Shown here: positions 8,496 through 16,957 of the stretch, piece after piece
Numbering within the stretch: the first letter of the stretch is position 1
How the letters are laid out: each line of letters begins with the position of its first letter
Source: SYIM01 sp039800325
Lineage (GTDB): Bacteria > Pseudomonadota > Gammaproteobacteria > Burkholderiales > Burkholderiaceae_E
Length of the DNA: 64,000 nucleotides
Direction of reading: 5' to 3'
NCBI GenBank assembly: GCA_039800325.1
Contig: JBDLQY010000177.1
Location: 62,001 to 126,000, forward strand
The notes under the pieces: model-generated
Databases searched by the model: none
Seen by the model: only the letters and a program-made list of their open reading frames with translations
Told to the model about the DNA's origin: nothing
Position numbers and translations under genes: made by a program

Positions 8496-9512
8496 TCAGC
8501 GGATGGGCGGCGCGTACATCAGACCGCCATCACGCCACTGCGCATTTACGCCACGGGCGATACCCAGCGGACCGATGTTGCGCTGATAGATCTCACCGTA
8601 GTTACCCACAGCTTTGACGATCTTGACCAGCCAGTCGTTTTCCAGACCCATGCCCTTGCCAGCATCGCCAGTCTTACCCAGCAGACGCTGTACTGGGGGA
8701 TCATTGTTTTCGCCCATGAGCTTGTCGATGTTCTGACTGGATACGCCGTACTCTTCGGCCTCAAGCAGACCAAACAGCGTCCACTTCACGATGTTCAGGA
8801 ATTCCCAGTCACCGCGGCGAACCATGGGACCCAGAGGCTCTTTGGAGATGGCTTCTGGCAGGATGACGTAGTCGTCCTTGTTGGGCGCTTTCAGACGGGT
8901 AGCAGCCAGTCCGGAGATGTCAGTGGTGTAGACATCGCAGCGGCCGGCGAAGAAGGCCTGTTCGATCTGGTTGAGCTCGGCGATCACCACCGGGCGGAAA
9001 GTCATCTTCTTGCTGCGGAAGTAATCCGTGAGATTGAGCTCGGTGGTGGTACCAGGCTGCACGCAGACCGTCGCGCCGTTGAGCTCGGATGCTTTGGTGA
9101 CGCCGCTGGACTTCTTCACCATGAAGCCCTGGCCGTCATAAAACAATGTGCCGGCAAAGATTGAGCCCAGCGTGGCATCGCGCGAGGATGTCCAGGTGGT
9201 GTTGCGCGACAGCATGTCTGCTTCGCCCGACTGTACGATGGTGAAGCGGTTTTGCGCCGTGGTCGGCACGAACTGGACCTTGTTGGGGTCACCCAGGATG
9301 GCGGTGGCCACCGCGCGGCAGAAATCTGCATCGATACCCGACCATTTGCCGGTGGCGTCAGGCGCCGAAAAGCCGAGCAGGCCAGTGTTGACGGCGCAGC
9401 GCAGCGCGCCCCGCTGCTTGATGGCGTCCAGCGTGGGACCAGCCAGTACCACGGTGGGAGCGGCGAACGCGGCGGAGATCGCCAGCGTCCTCAGAATTTT
9501 TTTGATACGCAT
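8496..9512 (-). CDS. aapJ: Polar amino-acid ABC importer, periplasmic binding protein
   Basis: A 338-residue periplasmic protein with a Sec signal peptide of about 24 residues ending near VVLAGPT. The mature part opens with the family-typical LDAIKQRGALRCAVN and has GIDADFCRAVA and the VVIAELNQIEQAFFAGRCD stretch of the AapJ subgroup. It binds amino acids and hands them to AapQM. The ATG at 9512 has a strong TAGGAGAAG upstream. It is first in the operon and divergent from the dehydrogenase gene, so the 221-base gap probably holds both promoters. Confidence 0.94.
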   Translation of the reverse strand: MRIKKILRTLAISAAFAAPTVVLAGPTLDAIKQRGALRCAVNTGLLGFSAPDATGKWSGIDADFCRAVATAILGDPNKVQFVPTTAQNRFTIVQSGEADMLSRNTTWTSSRDATLGSIFAGTLFYDGQGFMVKKSSGVTKASELNGATVCVQPGTTTELNLTDYFRSKKMTFRPVVIAELNQIEQAFFAGRCDVYTTDISGLAATRLKAPNKDDYVILPEAISKEPLGPMVRRGDWEFLNIVKWTLFGLLEAEEYGVSSQNIDKLMGENNDPPVQRLLGKTGDAGKGMGLENDWLVKIVKAVGNYGEIYQRNIGPLGIARGVNAQWRDGGLMYAPPIR

Positions 9513-9633
9513 TGATGCTTCTCCTAAAAAAAATTACACATTCAGCGGGTCGGGCAGAACGCGGGCGTGGTAACGCGCCCAGGCTACGACCTGCGCAGTG
9601 TACGGCGCTTTGATTCCCCTGCCCAGCAGCGGG

Positions 9634-9657
9634 GCTCCCCGATCGCGTCGGGCGAGC
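9634..9657. other. Hairpin in the aapJ/dehydrogenase divergent region
   Basis: The bases GCTCCCCGA and TCGGGCGAGC pair as a 9-bp stem with one bulged C and a 5-base loop. It lies in the leader between two divergent genes. It may be an operator half-pair or an RNA structure upstream of the dehydrogenase; nothing in the sequence decides between them. Confidence 0.3.
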
Positions 9658-9733
9658 CTGCACTGCCCTCGACAGAAAAGGTCTGCTCTGGCGTTAACAT
9701 TGGGGTTTTCCCGAGAATCTGGAAGGTCTCACC

Positions 9734-10795
9734 ATGGCCAAACATCGTATCGCTGTGCTCGCCGGTGACGGCATCGGTAGAGAAGTGGTTCCTCAGGGTC
9801 TGCTCGTGCTGGATGCTGCGGCCCGCAAATTTGGTATCGATCTGGCGTTCGATCACTTCGACTTCGCCAGCTGCGATTGGTATGAGAAGCACGGCAGCAT
9901 GATGCCGGCCGACTGGAAAGATCAGATTGGTGGGCACGATGCCATTTTTTACGGAGCGGTCGGATGGCCAGCCAAGGTGCCCGATCACATTTCGCTCTGG
10001 GGCTCTTTATTGTTGATGCGACGTGAGTTTGATCAGTACATCAACTTAAGACCGGTGCGGTTGATGCCGGGTGTGCCCTGCCCGCTCGCGGGTCGCAAGC
10101 CGGGCGACATCGACTTCTACGTGGTGCGTGAGAACACCGAGGGAGAGTATTCGTCGGTGGGCGGCAAGATGTTCGCGGGCACTGAGCGCGAATTCGTGCT
10201 TCAGGAGTCGATCTTTACGCGCACTGGCGTCGATCGGGTGTTGCGCTACGCGTTTGAGCTGGCCAAACGCCGGCCCCGGCGCAAGCTTACGTCGGCGACC
10301 AAGTCCAACGGTATCTTCATTTCGATGCCTTACTGGGATGAGCGCGTCGCACACATGCAAGCCCAATACCCGGATGTCGCCGTGGATAAATTCCATATCG
10401 ATATTCTGACGGCGCACTTTGTCCGCAACCCGGATTGGTTTGACGTGGTGGTGGCCAGTAATCTGTTTGGCGACATCCTGTCCGATCTCGGCCCCGCCTG
10501 CACCGGCACTATTGCGATAGCGCCTTCCGGCAACATCAATCCAGAACGCAAATACCCCTCGCTCTTCGAGCCAGTGCATGGCTCTGCGCCCGATATCGCC
10601 GGCCGCGGCGTTGCCAATCCGATTGGTCAGATCTGGTGTGGCGCGATGATGCTTGATCACCTGGGCTACCCCGCAGCTCACGACGCCATCGTGCGTGCCA
10701 TTGAGCGTGTCACTGCCGATGGGCCGCGAACGCCCGACATGGGCGGGCGTGCGGGCACCGATGATGTGGGCAGGGCCATTGCGCAGGCCCTGTAG
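9734..10795 (+). CDS. ttuC: Tartrate/D-malate dehydrogenase (decarboxylating) family
   Basis: A 353-residue NAD-dependent beta-hydroxyacid oxidative decarboxylase of the isocitrate/isopropylmalate dehydrogenase superfamily, closest in pattern to TtuC and DmlA. Seen are the N-terminal GDGIGREV loop, the substrate loop YVVRENTEGEYSSVGG, the Lys of SATKSNG, the metal-binding Asp run in NLFGDILSDLG, and the NAD-binding EPVHGSAPDIAG. Family members act on tartrate, D-malate or both. The glycerate kinase two genes downstream favours the tartrate route, in which this enzyme makes D-glycerate. GGAAGG lies upstream of the start. Confidence 0.88.
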   Translation: MAKHRIAVLAGDGIGREVVPQGLLVLDAAARKFGIDLAFDHFDFASCDWYEKHGSMMPADWKDQIGGHDAIFYGAVGWPAKVPDHISLWGSLLLMRREFDQYINLRPVRLMPGVPCPLAGRKPGDIDFYVVRENTEGEYSSVGGKMFAGTEREFVLQESIFTRTGVDRVLRYAFELAKRRPRRKLTSATKSNGIFISMPYWDERVAHMQAQYPDVAVDKFHIDILTAHFVRNPDWFDVVVASNLFGDILSDLGPACTGTIAIAPSGNINPERKYPSLFEPVHGSAPDIAGRGVANPIGQIWCGAMMLDHLGYPAAHDAIVRAIERVTADGPRTPDMGGRAGTDDVGRAIAQAL

Positions 10796-10826
10796 AATCG
10801 GACGCTTTATTTTCCGGAGAGCTCAC

Positions 10827-11804
10827 ATGCGCATGATGATCCGTGGTCTCGCCGCTGTCACTTTGGCTTTTTCGGCTTTTGCAGCCAGTGCACAGCAATA
10901 CCCTTCCCGGCCTGTTTCGATCGTGGTGCCTTTCGCGGCGGGCGGTCCAACCGACACCGTCGCGCGCAGCCTGGCTGATGCCATGATGCGCGCATTGCCG
11001 GGCTCAAACATGGTCGTCGAGAACGTGGCCGGTGCCGGCGGCACCATCGGCGTCAACAAGGTCGCCAAGGCGCAACCGGACGGCCACACGCTGCTGGTGT
11101 TTCATATTGGCATGGCCACGGCGCCCACCCTTTATCGCAAGCTGCCTTTTGATCCGCTCAAAGATTTTGAGTACATCGGGCTGATCAACGAAGTCGCCAT
11201 GACGCTGTTGGCAAAAAATGATCTGCCGGTCAAGAACATGGCTGAGTTCATGCCGTATCTGAAGCAGAACGCCGCCAAACTGAGTCTTGCTAACGCTGGT
11301 ATAGGCTCGGCCTCGCACCTGTGCGGGCTGTTGTTCATGAGCGCCATTCAGACCGATCTGGTTACGGTTCCCTACAAGGGCACCGCACCGGCCCTGGCTG
11401 ATCTGATGGGCGGGCAGGTCGATCTGCTTTGCGACCAGACTACCAACACGGTGCCGCAGATTAAGGCCAACAAGGTGAAAGCGCTGGCGGTGACCTCGCC
11501 GCAGCGTCTGTCGGTGCTGCCCGATCTTCCCACGCTCGAAGAAAGCGGTCTGAAGGGCTTTGATGTGTCCGTCTGGCACGGCATTTACGCGCCCAAGGGC
11601 ACGCCCAAACCCATTGTCGACAAGCTCGAAGCTGCCCTTAAGCAGGCGCTCAAAGATCCTGCCATCATCAAGCGCTTTGCTGATCTGGGTACAGAGCCCG
11701 TGCCCGAGGCGAAGGCTACGCCGGCGGCTTTGCAGGCGCATCTCAGCGCTGAGATTGCCAAGTGGGCGCCCCTCATCAAGAAGGCTGGCGCCTACGCTGA
11801 CTGA
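10827..11804 (+). CDS. Bug/TctC-family periplasmic binding protein
   Basis: A 325-residue periplasmic solute-binding protein of the large Bordetella-type Bug family, which captures carboxylates and similar small solutes. A signal peptide of about 21 residues ends near ASAQQYPSRP. The family marks PVSIVVPFAAGGPTDTVAR and VENVAGAGGTIG are present, followed by the second-lobe VPYKGTAPALADLMGGQVD. CGGAGAG precedes the ATG at 10827. It lies 31 bases after the dehydrogenase. No TctA/TctB permease is adjacent, so it either borrows one or acts as a sensor component. The likely ligand, from context, is tartrate or a related hydroxy acid. Confidence 0.9.
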   Translation: MRMMIRGLAAVTLAFSAFAASAQQYPSRPVSIVVPFAAGGPTDTVARSLADAMMRALPGSNMVVENVAGAGGTIGVNKVAKAQPDGHTLLVFHIGMATAPTLYRKLPFDPLKDFEYIGLINEVAMTLLAKNDLPVKNMAEFMPYLKQNAAKLSLANAGIGSASHLCGLLFMSAIQTDLVTVPYKGTAPALADLMGGQVDLLCDQTTNTVPQIKANKVKALAVTSPQRLSVLPDLPTLEESGLKGFDVSVWHGIYAPKGTPKPIVDKLEAALKQALKDPAIIKRFADLGTEPVPEAKATPAALQAHLSAEIAKWAPLIKKAGAYAD

Positions 11805-11817
11805 TCAGCGAGCTCTC

Positions 11818-13101
11818 TTGGACCGGGCCCAGCTTCTCAGGGACAGCTTTGCGGCGGCGGTGGCCGCCGCCGATCCCCTGAAGATCATGCCGGCGCAATT
11901 GCCGTCAGCCGCTGAGCTGGCGGCTTACAGGCGCACCTGGGTCGTGGGTGCCGGTAAGGCGGCTGCCAGCATGGCGCGGGCCGTCGAAACACACTGGCCA
12001 GCGGCATGCCCGTTGGGTGGTCTGGTAGTCACCCGATACGGTCACGGCCTGAGCTGTGACCGTATTGAAGTCGTTCAAGCGGGTCATCCAGTGCCTGATG
12101 AGGCCGGCGAGCAGGCAGCGGCGCGAATTCTGCAGTCTGCCGCTGAGCTCGATAGCCAGGACCTGCTGCTCGCGCTGATTTCGGGCGGTGGCTCGAGTCT
12201 GCTGAGCCTTCCTGTGCCTGCAGTGCCTATGGCTGACCTAAAAGCCGTCACGCGAGCGCTTCTGGCCAGCGGTGCACCCATTCAGGACATTAACGTGGTG
12301 CGCAAGCACTTGTCGCGCATCCAGGGCGGACGGCTCGCGCAAGCCACTCGGGCTCGTGTGCTGGCTCTGATCGTGTCTGATGTGGCGGGTGACGATGTGT
12401 CTGCGATTGCCAGCGGACCCTGCGCGCCCGACCCCAGCACTTATCAGGATGCCGTCGATCTACTGTCGCGCTGGGGCGTTAATCCACCGGCTTCTGTGGC
12501 AGATCACTTACAACGCGGCGTTCGTGGCCAGGTTGAAGAAACTCCGAAGCCGGGCGACGCGGTTTTCTACAGGGTGCGCAATCAGTTGATCGCAGCTCCG
12601 CAGAGCAGTTTGCAGGCCGCCCGCGTGGTCTTTGAGACCGCCGGCATTCAGGCAGTGGTTTTGGGCGACACGATCACGGGCGAGGCTCGCGATGTTGCCC
12701 AGGTGCACGCGGCGATTGCCCGCCAGGTGCGTCGGCATGGGCAACCGTTTTCGCCGCCTGTAGCCATCATTTCGGGTGGTGAGTGTACGGTCACTGTGCG
12801 CGGGCAGGGCCGTGGCGGTCGCTGCAGCGAGTTTCTGCTGGCGCTTGCGCAAGCGGGTAGTGATATTGAGGGTTTGTGGGCGCTGGCGGCCGACACCGAT
12901 GGCATCGACGGGGTGGAAGACAACGCCGGTGCGCTGATTACGCCCGACAGCCTGATACGAGCGCGTGCGCTCAGTCTCAACCCGCGCAAGTTGCTTGATA
13001 ACAATGATGCCTACGCGTTCTTTGACGCCCTGGGTGATCTGGTTCGTACCGGCCCCACGCTGACCAACGTCAATGACTATCGCGTCATGCTGATCACCTG
13101 A
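11818..13101 (+). CDS. ttuD: Glycerate 2-kinase (MOFRL family)
   Basis: A 427-residue enzyme of the TtuD/GckA type, phosphorylating D-glycerate to 2-phosphoglycerate, which enters lower glycolysis. Seen are WVVGAGKAAASMA near the N-terminus, the GHPVPDEAG and LISGGGSSLLSLP loops, INVVRKHLSRIQGGRLA, and the C-terminal MOFRL part with GRGGRCSEFLLALA and AADTDGIDG. No ATG fits; the best start is TTG at 11818 (MDRAQLLRDSF), 13 bases after the Bug stop. CTG at 11797 is a less likely alternative. It completes the three-gene tartrate-to-phosphoglycerate set. Confidence 0.88.
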   Translation: MDRAQLLRDSFAAAVAAADPLKIMPAQLPSAAELAAYRRTWVVGAGKAAASMARAVETHWPAACPLGGLVVTRYGHGLSCDRIEVVQAGHPVPDEAGEQAAARILQSAAELDSQDLLLALISGGGSSLLSLPVPAVPMADLKAVTRALLASGAPIQDINVVRKHLSRIQGGRLAQATRARVLALIVSDVAGDDVSAIASGPCAPDPSTYQDAVDLLSRWGVNPPASVADHLQRGVRGQVEETPKPGDAVFYRVRNQLIAAPQSSLQAARVVFETAGIQAVVLGDTITGEARDVAQVHAAIARQVRRHGQPFSPPVAIISGGECTVTVRGQGRGGRCSEFLLALAQAGSDIEGLWALAADTDGIDGVEDNAGALITPDSLIRARALSLNPRKLLDNNDAYAFFDALGDLVRTGPTLTNVNDYRVMLIT

Positions 13102-13113
13102 CCGTCGGAGCCC

Positions 13114-14178
13114 ATGTTGAATGCAAACGATCAGGCGCAGTCGCCTGCTGACCTTACGCTGATCCGACCGGACGACTGGCACCTGCATTTGCGTGACGGG
13201 GCGGCCATGGCAGCCGTGGTCGGCGCCAGTGCCGCGCAGTTCGCGCGGGCCATCGTCATGCCCAATCTTAAGCCGCCAGTGACCACAGTCGCGCAGGCTC
13301 AGTCGTATCACGCGCGCATTCTTTCCGCGCTGCCAAGCGACAGTCGTTTTGAGCCCCTTATGACGCTCTACCTCACCGACAACACCTCGGCTGACGAGAT
13401 CCGTAGGGCCTGCGACAGTGACATCGTCCATGCAGTCAAACTCTACCCGGCGGGTGCCACCACCAATTCAGACGCTGGCGTCACCGATCTTCGCCGCACC
13501 TGGCCTGCGTTGGACGCCATGCAGACTGGCGGGTTACCGCTTCTGGTTCATGGTGAGGTCACCGACCCGTCAGTCGACGTGTTTGACCGCGAAGCGCGCT
13601 TTATCGACGAGGTGCTGATTCCCCTGCGCCGCGATTTTCCTGCGCTCAAGGTCGTGCTCGAGCACATCACCACCGGTCAGGCCGCGCAATATGTTCACGA
13701 CGCACCCGGCCCGATTGCGGCGACCATCACGGCGCACCACCTGCTCTGGAACCGCAATGCCATCTTTACCGGGGGCTTGAGGCCGCACTGGTATTGCCTG
13801 CCCGTGCTTAAGCGCGAAGAGCATCGGCGCGCCTTGGTGGCGGCTGCCACCAGCGGCAACCCGAGATTCTTTCTGGGCACCGATAGTGCACCGCATGCAG
13901 CAAAGCTTAAAGAGCACGCGGCGGCTTGCGCCGGTTGTTATACCGCGCCTCATGCGTTAGAGCTTTATGCGACGGCCTTTGAGCGTGCTGGCGCGCTCGA
14001 CAAGCTTGAGGGCTTTGCCTCACTGCATGGGCCCGCTTTTTATGGGCTCGCGCCTAATAGAGACACCGTGCGACTGGTGCATGCGCCCTATCAGATTCCC
14101 ACGGATCTGCCCTTTGGCGAAGACCGTATCGTGCCCTTAGCCGCGGGTGAGACGCTCAACTGGCGGCTAGCCTCCTGA
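13114..14178 (+). CDS. pyrC: Dihydroorotase, class II
   Basis: A 354-residue zinc enzyme that closes carbamoyl-aspartate to dihydroorotate in pyrimidine synthesis. The metal ligands are seen as the HLH of DDWHLHLRD, the carboxylated Lys in AVKLYPAGATTNSD, the His of LLVHGEV and of VLEHITT, and the Asp in LGTDSAPH. Length and motif order match E. coli PyrC. GGAG lies upstream of the ATG and the gene starts 12 bases after the glycerate kinase stop. A longer-than-usual N-terminus of about 15 residues precedes the first strand. Confidence 0.96.
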   Translation: MLNANDQAQSPADLTLIRPDDWHLHLRDGAAMAAVVGASAAQFARAIVMPNLKPPVTTVAQAQSYHARILSALPSDSRFEPLMTLYLTDNTSADEIRRACDSDIVHAVKLYPAGATTNSDAGVTDLRRTWPALDAMQTGGLPLLVHGEVTDPSVDVFDREARFIDEVLIPLRRDFPALKVVLEHITTGQAAQYVHDAPGPIAATITAHHLLWNRNAIFTGGLRPHWYCLPVLKREEHRRALVAAATSGNPRFFLGTDSAPHAAKLKEHAAACAGCYTAPHALELYATAFERAGALDKLEGFASLHGPAFYGLAPNRDTVRLVHAPYQIPTDLPFGEDRIVPLAAGETLNWRLAS

Positions 14179-14230
14179 GCGGCTCCTGTGTTGGCTTAGG
14201 CTCGGACAATCTAAAGCAGACGACTAGTTC

Positions 14231-15166
14231 GTGTCGCAGGACCTGTTCGACGCTCCCTGGGCTGAACCGTTTAAAGCCTGGTCTGATCAACCCTTTTTCG
14301 AAGGCGAGAGCCTGAGCTTGGCTGTGCTCAATCAGCTGGCCACACAAGAAGGCGTAACCAACCGACGAGGCTTTGCTGTGCGTTTTGTCGGGCTGCCTGC
14401 TCACCTGTTTAAGCTGCCTGCGGTGGGAAGCGTCCAAGCAGCCGAGATGCGCAGCCACGGGGCCCACTGCCCGGCGGACTCGGCGGCGCGCTATGAGCAA
14501 CGTATCTGGCAGCACGGGGAAATTCTTACGCGTACGACTGGTGATGAGCGCTGGCATGATTTTTTTAACGCCATGGTCTGGCTGCGGTTTCCCAGACTTA
14601 AGTCGTGCCTGAACGATTTTCATGTCCGATCGATGGTCGACTCGACGAATGCTGTTGAAACGATGGCGATGAATGAGGCCGCTGATCTACCTGAGCCCGA
14701 GGCGCAGACCGCGCATGTTTCGCGCGCTGCGCCCGCTGTGCGTCGTCGCGGACGACTGCGTGACCGAGTCACGCTGTTTGACGAGGGCGGGGCTTTGGTA
14801 CTCACGCGCGATCGCTCGCTGATTGAGGAGCTGGCCGCCTTTGATTGGGAGTCTCTGTTCGTACGCAGGCGCCAGACCTTTGTAAGCCAACTGCGGGTTG
14901 TTCTGGTTGGTCATGCGCTGCATCAGAAGCTGCGTAACCCCTATAAGAGTCTATGTGCCCAGTGTGTTGCGCTGGATGTGGCCCCTGACAGTGACTGGCC
15001 CGCCGTTGATGCCGCTGCAAGCGCCGCACTGCAGGACGGGCAGCTGTTGCGGCGCCCCTTTATGCCACTGCCGCTGCTGGGCATTCCGGGTTGGTGCGCG
15101 GACAATCAGGACCCCGCGTTCTACAATGACCGCCATGTATTCAGACCCGGGAGACGTGTGCGATGA
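14231..15166 (+). CDS. DUF3025 family protein
   Basis: A 311-residue cytoplasmic protein of unknown function, conserved after pyrC in many Burkholderiales. It has no signal peptide or membrane segment. The family-typical region is HDFFNAMVWLRFPRLKSCLN near residue 110. A central, low-complexity linker rich in Ala and Arg (around residues 155-180) separates it from a C-terminal part with LVGHALHQKLRNPYKSLCAQ. The start is GTG at 14231. It overlaps the next gene by four bases (ATGA), so the two are translated together. Confidence 0.85.
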   Translation: MSQDLFDAPWAEPFKAWSDQPFFEGESLSLAVLNQLATQEGVTNRRGFAVRFVGLPAHLFKLPAVGSVQAAEMRSHGAHCPADSAARYEQRIWQHGEILTRTTGDERWHDFFNAMVWLRFPRLKSCLNDFHVRSMVDSTNAVETMAMNEAADLPEPEAQTAHVSRAAPAVRRRGRLRDRVTLFDEGGALVLTRDRSLIEELAAFDWESLFVRRRQTFVSQLRVVLVGHALHQKLRNPYKSLCAQCVALDVAPDSDWPAVDAAASAALQDGQLLRRPFMPLPLLGIPGWCADNQDPAFYNDRHVFRPGRRVR

Positions 15167-16137
15167 ATGTGTTAGTCACTGGAGGGGCGGGCTTTCTTGG
15201 TCAGCAGCTGATCCGGGTTTTGCTCGATCAGCCCAAGGTGCTCAAGCTGGGTGAAATCAAGCAGATCACCTGTTTCGATCAGGTGCCGGGTACGCTTGAA
15301 CATGCGCGGGTGCGTAATGTGGCGGGCGACATGGCCAATGCCGATACCATTGCTTCGCTGCTTGATGGCGACACAGGCGTGGTGATCCATCTTGCTGCCG
15401 TCGTCAGTGGTACAGCTGAGGCGGATTTCGACCTTGGCATGCGAGTCAATCTCGACGGAACACGCGCCTTGTTGCAGGCTTGCCGGGGCTTGGGTACACA
15501 GCCGCGGGTTTTATTCTCAAGCTCTCTCGCGGTCTTTGGCGGACGACTGCCCGAGGTCGTCGATGATTCGGTGACACCCACTCCACAGGGCTCTTACGGC
15601 GCGCAAAAGCTCATGGGAGAGCTTCTGGTGCAGGACTACACCCGCAAAGGCTTCATCGATGGACGCAGCGTGCGTATACCAACGGTGGTGGTGCGTCCGG
15701 GTCGCCCCAATGGCGCTGCGTCGGGCTTTGCCTCCAGCATTGTGCGCGAGCCGCTGGCCGGCCGCGAGGCGGTACTCCCGGTGCCGCTGGATGCCTGCAT
15801 GTGGATTGCGTCGCCGCGCGTGGTCATCGCTAACCTGCTGCATGCCCTGGCGTTATCGCCAGCCGATTGGGGCTGGCACCGATCGGTGAACCTGCCGGGG
15901 CTGACGGCCAGCATGGCCGATGAGTTGGCGGCCCTAGAGGCGGTTGGCGGATCCGCCGCGCGCGCACTCGTCAAGTCCGTACCCGATGAGGGCGTACGTC
16001 GGCTGGTGCAGTCATGGCCGGCGCGTTTCAACACAACACGCGCCACGGCGATGGGCTTTCGGGCTGATAGCGACTTCCTCGCCATCGTGCGCGCCTATGT
16101 TGAAGACCATCCCCAGGCGGTGCTTGTTCGACGCTGA
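15163..16137 (+). CDS. NAD-dependent epimerase/dehydratase, D-erythronate dehydrogenase-like
   Basis: A 324-residue extended short-chain dehydrogenase. The NAD-binding motif is TGGAGFLGQQL and the catalytic Tyr-X3-Lys is in GSYGAQKLMGE. The stretch IHLAAVVSGTAEADFDLGMRVN is characteristic of the DenD group, which oxidises D-erythronate at C2. It is not next to the usual otnK/otnC/otnI partner genes, so the substrate is uncertain. It overlaps the DUF3025 gene by four bases and is followed by rnpB. A second, partial paralogue starts at 63431. Confidence 0.85.
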   Translation: MNVLVTGGAGFLGQQLIRVLLDQPKVLKLGEIKQITCFDQVPGTLEHARVRNVAGDMANADTIASLLDGDTGVVIHLAAVVSGTAEADFDLGMRVNLDGTRALLQACRGLGTQPRVLFSSSLAVFGGRLPEVVDDSVTPTPQGSYGAQKLMGELLVQDYTRKGFIDGRSVRIPTVVVRPGRPNGAASGFASSIVREPLAGREAVLPVPLDACMWIASPRVVIANLLHALALSPADWGWHRSVNLPGLTASMADELAALEAVGGSAARALVKSVPDEGVRRLVQSWPARFNTTRATAMGFRADSDFLAIVRAYVEDHPQAVLVRR

Positions 16138-16200
16138 GCACAATCCATCAGCCGATGGTCGGGTGCGCCGTGAAGTCTTCGGTGCGCGTAAGATGAGCGG

Positions 16201-16616
16201 GCGGAGCAGGCCGGGCGATCGCCGGTGGCCGCGTGCAGACGCGGTCGCGGGAGGAAGGTCCGGACTCCACAGGACAGGGTGCTGGCTAACGGCCAGGCAT
16301 GGCGTGCCTAAGAGGGCTTGCTGTGACGGACAGTGGAACAGAAAGTACACCGCCTAAGCGCATGTGATTCGTCGCGTGCGACGGTAAGGGTGAAACGGCG
16401 AGGTAAGAGCTCACCGCGGCCCTGGTGACAGGGCTGGCACGCTAAACCCCACCCGGAGCAACATCCAATAGGCACGCGCGCGGCTTTGTCCGCACAGGGC
16501 GGTCCGCCCGAGCGTGCGGGTCGATGGCTTGAGCGTGCGGGTAACCGCACGCCTAGATGAATGATCGTCGCGCCAGCTTGCTGGCGAACAGAATCCGGCC
16601 TACAGGCCTGTTCCGC
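16201..16616 (+). ncRNA. rnpB: RNase P RNA, bacterial type A
   Basis: The catalytic RNA that trims the 5' ends of tRNA precursors. The conserved core GAGGAAGGTCCGGACTCCAC lies about 50 bases in, followed by ACAGGGTGCTGGCTAACGGCC, ACAGAAAGTACACCGCC, AGGGTGAAACGGCGAGGTAAGAG and the 3' CCTAGATGAATGATCGTC. The ends pair to form P1: GCGGAGCAGGCC at 16201-16212 with GGCCTGTTCCGC at 16605-16616 (one G-U). A short hairpin CGCCAGCTTGCTGGCG before the 3' strand makes it longer than E. coli rnpB. ATTTTT follows P1 and may serve as terminator. True ends could differ by a few bases. Confidence 0.96.
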
Positions 16617-16807
16617 ATTTTTCGAGCTTGCCCAGATCGGGCGGCTGCAGCCGGTCGTTCTCTGCCGACGGCCGCCCCTGCCCCAGCATCGCGAAATCCG
16701 CTTTCACGCCGGGCAGCGCCGGTTTGCTGAACCAATACTTTCGAAATATCACCTAAGGTACTAATTCAATTGAGAATTTGATAACACCACGTTTTTGAGC
16801 TAAGTCC

Positions 16808-16867
16808 TTGACCCAACAGGAAAAAATCCGTCATTACCTTGACCGACACAAACAGCTTGCGTATAGT
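16808..16867 (+). promoter_or_regulatory. Sigma-70 promoter(s) of the division/cell-wall cluster
   Basis: TTGACC at 16839-16844, a 17-base spacer and TATAGT at 16862-16867 form a near-consensus promoter. An identical TTGACC at 16808-16813 lies exactly 31 bases upstream, with a 17-base spacer to a poor TCATTA hexamer, so it may be a second, weaker promoter. The DNA just upstream (about 16750-16800) is AT-rich. No gene was found in 16617-16957; it holds only this control region. Confidence 0.8.
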
Positions 16868-16901
16868 GGGAAATTGTGCAGAAAAGTGTAATTTTTTGGG
16901 G
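16867..16901 (+). promoter_or_regulatory. Probable MraZ operator (10-bp-spaced TG repeats)
   Basis: Four elements start at 16867, 16877, 16887 and 16897: TGGGA, TGCAG, TGTAA and TGGGG, with five bases between successive elements. In E. coli MraZ binds TGGGN repeats with the same 10-bp spacing just after its own promoter. The array begins at the last base of the -10 hexamer, so bound MraZ would block initiation. Only the outer two units match TGGGN well; assignment rests on spacing and position. Confidence 0.65.
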
Positions 16902-16957
16902 TAAACGGCCAGGGGGTGGGGCGTTTTCCCCGAATCACGCAGGCGGGCCGAATTCGG

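Noticed and set aside
15636..16085. A 149-codon antisense frame inside the DenD-like gene
   Set aside because: Typical GC-rich shadow frame; the sense protein has all family motifs.
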